DNA of 64,000 nt. Origin: an uncultured Clostridia bacterium. GTDB lineage: Bacteria; Bacillota; Clostridia; TANB77; CAG-508. Below are positions 58,621 to 64,000 of the stretch, in pieces. Within the stretch, counting starts at the first letter, position 1, and every line of letters begins with the position of its first letter. The notes under the pieces are model-generated. The model did no database searches, was not told where the DNA came from, and saw only the letters and a program-made list of their open reading frames with translations. A program made the translations under genes and the position numbers. The stretch is from NCBI GenBank assembly GCA_948976265.1, contig CARFUA010000003.1, positions 111,693 to 175,692 of the forward strand, read 5' to 3'.

Positions 58621-59630
58621 AAAGGGAATTTTGAATGCTTTTATTTTTATATTTTTTGTGAGTTTGACATTTTATATTGTGCTGAAAGATAACAGCATTC
58701 TAGAAATTTTGCAGATTGTAAAACAGGTGGATAAAAAATTTATTTTGCTGGCTATATTTTGCATGTTTTGGTTTGTGTTATCAGAAGGAATTAATATTGC
58801 GAGGACATTGAAGTTGTTGGATTGTAAAATTAGTTTTCGAAAAGGATTGAAATATGCATTTGTTGGATTTTTCTTTAGTTCGGTGACGCCAAGTGCTTCG
58901 GGTGGAGATCCAATGCAGATTTATTACATGAAAAAAGATGGCTTACCAATTGGACATTCTGCTTTGGCAATTTTGACGGAATTTTCGAGTTTTCAATTTG
59001 TAACGGTTGTGATGGCACTGGTTGGATTTGTAACAAGTTGTGGATTTATTGAAAATTCGATGGGAAATATTAAGTATTTTTTATGTTTGGGTGTTGCAAT
59101 TAATGTGGGAATTTTGGCAATTGTGTTGCTGAGCATTTTTTCGAAGAATTTAATTCGAAAATTGGTGGATGTGGTTTGTAAGATTTTGGAGAAATTTCAT
59201 TATCAGAAAGTGGAAGATTTTCGAGGGAAATGTTTGGGCCAAATTAAGGAATATAAGGCTGGTGGTGAGCTTTTAAAAAAACATCCGAGAGTGCTTTTGA
59301 AAATTGTTGGAACAACGGTGGTGCAGGTAATTTTGTATCATAGTATTCCCTATTTTATTTATGCATCGTTTGGATTAGGGGAAGCCAGCTTTTGGCAGTT
59401 TTTAGCATTGCAGTCAGTGCTGTATATAGCGGTTTCTTGTATGCCACTTCCGGGGGCAGTTGGTGTGAGTGAAGGCGGATTTTTGATGATTTATAGAGTA
59501 TTATTTCCAACGCGGATTGCTAAATAGTGCGATGCTTTTGAGTCGAGGAATTAGTTTTTATTTGTTTGTGTTAGTAAGTGGATTGGCAGTTTTGAGTTTT
59601 AGTTTGAGAGGAAAGAAAGGATATTTATGA
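58604..59630 (+). pseudogene. Lysylphosphatidylglycerol synthase/flippase-like (UPF0104) membrane protein, frameshifted
   Basis: The ATG at 58604 begins a polytopic protein with 'FFSSVTPSASGGDPMQIYYMKKDG' near residue 88, the hallmark of the LPG_synthase_TM/AglD-like family, and 'CMPLPGAVGVSEGGFLMIYRVLFP' near 283. The frame ends at 59527. In the next frame 'LLNSAMLLSRGISFYLFVLVSGLAVLS' continues to a stop at 59630. One extra base at about 59511-59514 separates them. Repair gives a 341-residue protein. The loss would remove the last membrane helix. It is coupled to the deacetylase gene. Confidence 0.85.
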
Positions 59631-59670
59631 AAAAACAATATTACAACTGTTTTCTAACAGTTACAGTTTC

Positions 59671-59699
59671 TTGAAATTTAAGCTAATTTGTGCTATAAT
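59671..59699 (+). promoter_or_regulatory. Promoter with no ORF directly downstream
   Basis: TTGAAA (59671-59676), a 17-bp spacer ending TGTGC and TATAAT (59694-59699). The nearest gene starts 210 bp later and has its own promoter. Confidence 0.7.
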
Positions 59700-59780
59700 A
59701 TAACTCTATTTTGATGTAAATAGTAGGTCATGAAATGTATTTTGAGTGGGAAACTTAGAGTACATTTTATTTTTGAAAAA
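59700..59780 (+). ncRNA. Candidate short untranslated RNA
   Basis: The segment has no ORF. It contains AAATGTA and TACATTT arms ending in a T-rich run at about 59765-59777, so a transcript from the 59671 promoter could stop there. It is a tentative call, based only on promoter, stem and T-run. Confidence 0.25.
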
Positions 59781-59846
59781 AGGACTTTAGGTAGAGGGGT
59801 TCATGAATTTGGGGCAGGATATAATGATTAATTTTACATAAAAATC

Positions 59847-59875
59847 TTGAAAATAGTGGATATTTGTGATAAAAT
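59847..59875 (+). promoter_or_regulatory. Promoter for the ABC transporter operon
   Basis: TTGAAA (59847-59852), a 17-bp spacer ending TGTGA and TAAAAT (59870-59875), 33 bp before the start. Confidence 0.65.
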
Positions 59876-59908
59876 TTCCATAAATAACTCATAGAAAGGG
59901 GATTGAAA

Positions 59909-60799
59909 ATGGGTTTAATATTAAAAAATGTATCCAAAACATTTGTAGGAAAAAAAGCTGTTGATAATGTTTCATTAGTCTTGGATAAGCCGGGAGTATA
60001 TGGTTTGCTTGGTACAAATGGGGCAGGAAAAACAACAACGATTCGAATGATATTAGGCATTATTAAAAAAGAGAGTGGCGAGATTACTTGGAATGGAAAA
60101 GCAGTGGATCGTAAGAGTGTCAATTTTGGTTATTTGCCAGAGGAAAGAGGGGTGTATCCAAAGACAAAAATTGTGGACCAATTGATGTATTTTGCAGAAT
60201 TGAAAGGAATGAAAAAAACGGAAGCACAACAATCGATTCAAAAATGGGCAAAAGAATTAAAAGTAGAAGAATACTTAAATATGACAGCTGAAAAACTTTC
60301 GAAAGGAAATCAGCAAAAAATACAATTCATGACAGCTGTGATTCATAATCCAGAATTAGTGGTTTTAGATGAACCGTTTAGTGGATTGGACCCAGTTAAT
60401 ACCGAAATTTTGAAAAATATTATTATTGATTTAGTAAAAAATGGAAAATATGTGATTATGTCAGCTCATCAAATGGCGACAATTGAGGAGTTTTGTAGCG
60501 ACATCTTGATTTTATGCAAAGGAAAAACCGTTTTACAGGGAAATTTGAAGGAAATTAAGGAATCGTATCCAGCCAACCGTGTAAAAGTGGATGTGAATCA
60601 AAAAATTGATTCGTACATAAAAGAGTTTGGGTTAGAAATTGAAAATGAGAAAAATAATGAATATACCTTAAAAATCACCGAAGAAGAAAAGGCGCATAAA
60701 CTTTTGAATAAAATCGTGTCAGAAGGTGTGACACTGAACAAATTTGAAATTATGAAGCCAACGCTGAATGATATATTTATAGAAAAGGTAGGTGAATAA
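59909..60799 (+). CDS. ABC transporter ATP-binding protein (NatA-like)
   Basis: This 296-residue ATPase starts at the ATG 7 nt after AAAGGGG (a TTG two codons earlier is less well placed). Walker A is 'LLGTNGAGKTTT' near residue 33, the signature 'LSKGNQQKIQFM' near 131, Walker B 'LVVLDEPFSGLDP' near 150 and the H-loop 'MSAHQMATIEEF' near 185. A C-terminal regulatory segment ('LNKFEIMKPTLNDIFIEKVGE') is typical of NatA/DrrA-type exporters. Its 'LPEERGVYPKTKI' region is the NatA variant. It is followed 1 bp later by its permease. Confidence 0.94.
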   Translation: MGLILKNVSKTFVGKKAVDNVSLVLDKPGVYGLLGTNGAGKTTTIRMILGIIKKESGEITWNGKAVDRKSVNFGYLPEERGVYPKTKIVDQLMYFAELKGMKKTEAQQSIQKWAKELKVEEYLNMTAEKLSKGNQQKIQFMTAVIHNPELVVLDEPFSGLDPVNTEILKNIIIDLVKNGKYVIMSAHQMATIEEFCSDILILCKGKTVLQGNLKEIKESYPANRVKVDVNQKIDSYIKEFGLEIENEKNNEYTLKITEEEKAHKLLNKIVSEGVTLNKFEIMKPTLNDIFIEKVGE

Positions 60800-60800
60800 A

Positions 60801-62030
60801 ATGAAAGATATTATAACTGTTATGAAATTTACCATGAAGGAAATGGTAAAAAGAAAGTCTTTTGTGATATCAACCTTATTGATTTTGGCGTTGATTGTGA
60901 TTGGATTTCATGTTCCTAATTGGCTAAAATCAATGAATGGCGAAGACACGACTAAAGAAAAGCTTTTGATTGTAGATACAGAAAATATTTTTGAAGGAAA
61001 TTTGGAAGCTTTGAAAAATACAGATTTGGATTACGAAGTGGAAATTGGAAAAAATAGTTATGAGGAAATTAAGCAAAAAATCGAGGCAGAAGAAATTGAT
61101 GCAAGTATTATGATTGTAAAAGAGGAAAATCAAATAAAGATTCGATATATTGTAGAAAATGCCAACATGATGGCATCTGTGCCAGAAGATATTATTGCTG
61201 GAATCAATGCATTGTATACGAATTTGCAGATTGGAAAATTAGGTTTAACAGAAGAGCAGTTGCAATCGATTACACCGAATTTTGAATTCAGTTTAGAGCA
61301 AACAAGTGAAGAAGAAGCCAGTGGAAATATTTTTGCGATGATGGTAATGTCGATTGTATTATTTTATGCGATTTATTTTTGTGCGTATCAAGTTTCAAGT
61401 TCGATTACAACGGAAAAAACGTCAAAAATCATGGAAACATTAGTGACTTCTACCAGTCCAAGAACAATCGTATTAGGAAAGACAATTGGTATTGGTTTGG
61501 TTGGATTATTTCAAATGATTTTAATTGTAGCAACCGCTTTGATAAGTGCTAAATCTTGTTTGGATGAAGAACTATTAAATTCGGTATTGGATATGTCTAA
61601 TGTTACGGTTTATTTAGGCGTTATTACGATGGTGTATTTTATATTGGGCTATTTTGCTTATGCTTTATTGTATGCATTAACTGGTTCAACGGTAAGCAAG
61701 CCAGAAGATATTCAGTCAGCTAATACACCAGTTGCACTTTTAGCAGTAATTGGATTTTATTTATCTTATTTTACCATGATGAACCCAACTAGCGGACTGA
61801 ATGTATTTGCATCGCTATTCCCAATTTCTTCACCATTTTGTATGCCATTTAGAATTATGATGGGATTGGCAAGTGGAGCAGATGTTTTGATTTCGATTGC
61901 AATTTTGTTGGTAACGATTTTGGTTATTGCACAAATTGCCATTAAGATTTATTCAAGTGCGATTTTGAATTATGGAACAAAAATGAGTTTGAAAGATATT
62001 ATCAATATTTATAAAGATAAACAAAATTAA
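60801..62030 (+). CDS. ABC transporter permease (NatB-like, ABC-2 type)
   Basis: This 409-residue membrane protein has an N-terminal helix (about 20-37), a large external domain (about 40-180) and five or six C-terminal helices. It carries 'AYQVSSSITTEKTSKIMETLVTSTSPRTIVLGK' near residue 198, the conserved ABC-2 coupling segment. Together with the preceding ATPase it forms an exporter resembling NatAB, which extrudes sodium or peptides and antibiotics; the substrate is not deducible. AGGTGAAT is its ribosome site. A terminator follows. Confidence 0.92.
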   Translation: MKDIITVMKFTMKEMVKRKSFVISTLLILALIVIGFHVPNWLKSMNGEDTTKEKLLIVDTENIFEGNLEALKNTDLDYEVEIGKNSYEEIKQKIEAEEIDASIMIVKEENQIKIRYIVENANMMASVPEDIIAGINALYTNLQIGKLGLTEEQLQSITPNFEFSLEQTSEEEASGNIFAMMVMSIVLFYAIYFCAYQVSSSITTEKTSKIMETLVTSTSPRTIVLGKTIGIGLVGLFQMILIVATALISAKSCLDEELLNSVLDMSNVTVYLGVITMVYFILGYFAYALLYALTGSTVSKPEDIQSANTPVALLAVIGFYLSYFTMMNPTSGLNVFASLFPISSPFCMPFRIMMGLASGADVLISIAILLVTILVIAQIAIKIYSSAILNYGTKMSLKDIINIYKDKQN

Positions 62031-62035
62031 GAAAG

Positions 62036-62063
62036 AATAGCAGAGTTTTCTGCTATTTTTTTG
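62036..62063 (+). terminator. Intrinsic terminator of the ABC operon
   Basis: AATAGCAGA and TCTGCTATT form the stem, followed by a T-run. Confidence 0.88.
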
Positions 62064-62159
62064 TGTAATGAACAAAAAAATAAAAAGATAGAAGCAATCA
62101 AATAATTTCATCAGAATAAAATAATTGCTAACGGACAACCTAATAAAAAGGAGAAAGTT

Positions 62160-63158
62160 ATGTTCAAACCAACAGCAATTTATTTTGAGAAAAATATTGA
62201 AAATTATGATTTAGGAAAAATGTTATTGGAAAAATATAAAGAAGTTCCAAAAATTGAAATAGAAAATCATAATAATATTGAAGAAATGAGGAAAAAGAAA
62301 AATTCCGAATTTTTGAAAACGAAAAAGAATTTAATTATTGGGGTTCGTAAAACACATCAATTTGTGGAAAATCATAAAGTGTCAGATTATTTGGTGCCAT
62401 ACACTTCATCTGGTTGTACAGCAAGTTGTATGTATTGTTATTTGGTTTGTCATTATAATAAATGTGCGTATATGCGATTGTTTGTGAATCGTGAGCAGAT
62501 GTTGGAAAAAATTATCAAAACGGCAAATCGTTCGGAGAAAGAATTGACATTTGAAATTGGAAGCAATAGTGATTTGATTTTGGAAAATACAATTACCAAT
62601 AATTTAGTTTGGACGATTGAAAATTTTAAAAATGTTTCGAGCGGAAAATTAACGTTTCCAACAAAATTTTCTTTTGTGGATGATTTGCTTCCTTTGTCAC
62701 ATAACAAAAAAGTTATTGTTCGTATGAGTGTTAATCCAGAATATATAATTGAACATGTGGAATTTGGAACGTCGCGTTTAAAAGATAGAGTCGAAGCGAT
62801 TAATAAATTGGTAGAGGCAGATTATGATGTGGGAATTTTAATTGCGCCTGTAATTTTTTTGGAAGATTGGAAAGAACAATATCATGAATTGATTGTATAT
62901 TTACAAGAAATGTTAAGTGAAAAAGCCAAACAAAAAATCTTTTTTGAAGTCATTTTTATGACGTATAGTTATGTGCATAATGCGATTAATCAAGAAGCAT
63001 TTGCAAATCCTATTCCATTATTTGACAAAACAAAAATGACAGGACGAGGGCGAGGAAAATATATGTACAAAACGGATTTGAGAAAAGAAGGAGAAATTTT
63101 CTTTCGAGAGGAATTAGGACGTTATTTTGAGAGAAATAAAATTTGGTATATTGTGTAA
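62160..63158 (+). CDS. Spore photoproduct lyase-family radical SAM protein, catalytic Cys replaced
   Basis: This 332-residue protein aligns along its length with SplB. 'LIIGVRKTHQFVENHKVSDYLVPYTSSGC' leads into the radical SAM cluster motif Cys86-x3-Cys90-x2-Cys93. 'MRLFVNREQMLEKI' and 'LTFPTKFSFVDDLL' follow, then 'RMSVNPEYIIEHVEFGTSRLKDRVEA' and 'YDVGILIAPVIF', and the end motif 'GRGKYMYKTDLRKE'. In SplB the hydrogen-donor cysteine sits in an E-A-S-C-x-S-D segment. Here the matching stretch is E-I-G-S-N-S-D (Ser135). It may repair DNA by a modified mechanism or do another reaction. AAGGAG precedes the ATG. Confidence 0.85.
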   Translation: MFKPTAIYFEKNIENYDLGKMLLEKYKEVPKIEIENHNNIEEMRKKKNSEFLKTKKNLIIGVRKTHQFVENHKVSDYLVPYTSSGCTASCMYCYLVCHYNKCAYMRLFVNREQMLEKIIKTANRSEKELTFEIGSNSDLILENTITNNLVWTIENFKNVSSGKLTFPTKFSFVDDLLPLSHNKKVIVRMSVNPEYIIEHVEFGTSRLKDRVEAINKLVEADYDVGILIAPVIFLEDWKEQYHELIVYLQEMLSEKAKQKIFFEVIFMTYSYVHNAINQEAFANPIPLFDKTKMTGRGRGKYMYKTDLRKEGEIFFREELGRYFERNKIWYIV

Positions 63159-63204
63159 AAAAAGACCACCCAAGGTGTAAGTGATTTTTTGGGTGGTCTT
63201 TTTG
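63158..63204. terminator. Bidirectional intrinsic terminator
   Basis: AAAGACCACCCAA and TTGGGTGGTCTTT form a 13-bp stem with flanking A- and T-runs, between convergent genes. Confidence 0.88.
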
Positions 63205-63215
63205 TGAGCAAGTGC

Positions 63216-63515
63216 TCAGGAGGATGTTATCATGATGGTGTAATCCATCCGTTTCAATAAACCAGCTGCTTTTGCAAGAATGACTGGTCTATCTAAAATT
63301 TCATGAGACATCTTCGAGTGCAAAGTTCCCTTTCGATACCGATAAACAGATTTTCCACGAAAAGAATCTTGCAGGTTAATTTCGATGGAGCCTGAATCTT
63401 CCGGTCTTTCCGAAAGGATTGCATCAACGAGTTCTTTCACATTGCAAGGTGTATCTGGGATAACCTTGTAATGTTTTGTTCCGTCTGAGAGTTGTTCTTC
63501 AAGAAAATTTAGCAT
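63216..63515 (-). CDS. Hypothetical protein, 99 residues
   Basis: The gene has a perfect AAAGGAGGT site 7 nt before the ATG and a good promoter upstream, so it is real. It is soluble, with 'KVIPDTPCNVKELVDAILSERPEDSGSIEINL', then a basic strand-rich centre ('FRGKSVYRYRKGTLHSKM') and a helical end. I recognise no family. The base composition is less AT-rich than its neighbours, which may mark a more conserved or newly acquired gene. It is monocistronic. Confidence 0.7.
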   Translation of the reverse strand: MLNFLEEQLSDGTKHYKVIPDTPCNVKELVDAILSERPEDSGSIEINLQDSFRGKSVYRYRKGTLHSKMSHEILDRPVILAKAAGLLKRMDYTIMITSS

Positions 63516-63559
63516 TTTGGTACCTCCTTTTGTGTAAATAATAATTGCTAAGCTAATTT

Positions 63560-63588
63560 ATTATAGTAGAAAATTGACTAATCGTCAA
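63560..63588 (-). promoter_or_regulatory. Promoter for the 99-residue gene
   Basis: On the minus strand TTGACG (63588-63583), a 17-bp spacer and TATAAT (63565-63560). Confidence 0.8.
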
Positions 63589-63667
63589 TAGGATTCTACA
63601 AATTTTTGATTGGGGAAACGGATATTTTTTGCAGGATAATGTGTGAAAAAGCATTGCATGTAAAAAG

Positions 63668-63696
63668 TTGACTTTTTATGTAAAATATGCTATAAT
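63668..63696 (+). promoter_or_regulatory. Very strong SigA promoter of the TTGACTTTTTATGTAAA type
   Basis: TTGACT (63668-63673), a 17-bp spacer ending TATGC and TATAAT (63691-63696). It belongs to the same family as 15400 and 46350. Confidence 0.9.
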
Positions 63697-63748
63697 ATAA
63701 ATATACAAGGGAAGTTTTTACAGAACGAAAGAAAAAGAGGTGATGTTT

Positions 63749-64000
63749 ATGAATAGGAAAAAAGTCATTTTAATGGTAGGATTGGTAATATTTATTTGTG
63801 TTGTGCTATTTTTAGGATTTACCATTCGTAAAATGGTGATTTTGAATGGTTTAGCCAAAAAAGTAGAAACGTATGCAAAAAGTGATAATTACTACGAAAA
63901 AATCGTTAATGAGTCTGCTTCAACGAAAACGGTTACAGAATATTATTGCAAAGGCAATAATGCGGTATTGTTTTTGAATACTACGGTAAAAAGTACAGGG
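63749..64000 (+). CDS. Membrane-anchored protein, incomplete at window end
   Basis: The start at 63749 is 6 nt after GAGGTG; an in-frame ATG at 63743 abuts the ribosome site and is less likely. Only 84 codons are visible. 'MNRKKVILMVGLVIFICVVLFLGFTIRKMVILNGL' gives a membrane helix at about 5-24. A polar outer region with 'YYEKIVNESASTKTVTEYYCKG' follows. The opening resembles exported sensor or lipoprotein-carrier-like proteins of Clostridia, but the domain cannot be named from the fragment. Confidence 0.7.
   Translation, partial: MNRKKVILMVGLVIFICVVLFLGFTIRKMVILNGLAKKVETYAKSDNYYEKIVNESASTKTVTEYYCKGNNAVLFLNTTVKSTG

Noticed and set aside
1..64000. Prophage, integrative element or transposon
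   Set aside because: No integrase, transposase, phage structural gene or paired attachment site was seen; accessory genes are single units among core genes.
1..64000. tRNA or rRNA genes
   Set aside because: No sequence resembling rRNA or a cloverleaf with a GTTCGA-type arm was noticed in any intergenic stretch; a covariance scan would be needed to exclude one fully.

Overview
The window is AT-rich DNA from a spore-forming Firmicute, most likely an uncultured gut Clostridium-like bacterium (class Clostridia). The basis is: two CotF-type spore coat genes, a spore photoproduct lyase-family radical SAM gene, a T-box riboswitch, GGAGG ribosome binding sites, several TTG starts, TTGACA-17-TATAAT promoters, and the gdpP-rplI-dnaB-tilS-ftsH order typical of Clostridia. 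The genus assignment is inference. I recognised no rRNA, tRNA, insertion sequence, prophage or CRISPR array.

Layout. 0-3.2 kb: a DUF1643 gene, a TVP38/DedA-type membrane gene overlapping a frameshifted DUF368 (PopT-type) gene, a 50-residue membrane peptide, and a divergent spore-coat pair. 3.4-12.3 kb: core genes gdpP, rplI, dnaB, tilS and ftsH, interrupted by a 604-residue coiled-coil protein I do not recognise. 12.3-15.9 kb: an accessory islet of small exported or membrane proteins, a LysR relic with an in-frame amber codon, a (AC)10 microsatellite inside a small ORF, and a prepilin-like protein. 15.9-25.9 kb: a small alarmone synthetase, then rpoB and rpoC without the usual rplKAJL genes upstream and with an unrecognised 214-residue gene between them, then a membrane-anchored Big2 protein.

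25.9-33.6 kb is a dense co-directional run of small-molecule enzymes: HD, two HAD phosphatases, an S66 peptidase, GNATs, NUDIX, NTF2-like, SDR, P-loop kinase and DUF402. 33.6-35.1 kb is an asparagine T-box controlling asnA. 35.2-41.6 kb holds three metallo-beta-lactamase-fold proteins, a TIM-barrel isomerase, an APH-like kinase, a second S66 peptidase and a small pyrophosphatase-like protein. 41.7-52.7 kb is an envelope and sensing region: two ECF sigma/anti-sigma modules, VanZ, a LemA-like protein, PadR with an FtsW-like protein, and exported DUF5050 and DUF3221 proteins. 52.7-54.3 kb is a DUF4143 ATPase bracketed by related ~33-bp repeats. 54.3-64 kb holds a C39-like peptidase, a membrane HTH regulator, a glycosyltransferase/polysaccharide deacetylase/flippase operon, a NatAB-like ABC exporter, the SPL-family protein and an incomplete membrane protein.

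Four genes (DUF368, a GNAT, the glycosyltransferase and the flippase) are each broken by one extra base, with clear homology continuing in the next frame. This points to recent decay or to sequence error. The strongest candidates for undescribed biology are the gene between rpoB and rpoC, the coiled-coil gene between gdpP and rplI, the repeat-bracketed ATPase and the microsatellite leader upstream of the prepilin-like gene.
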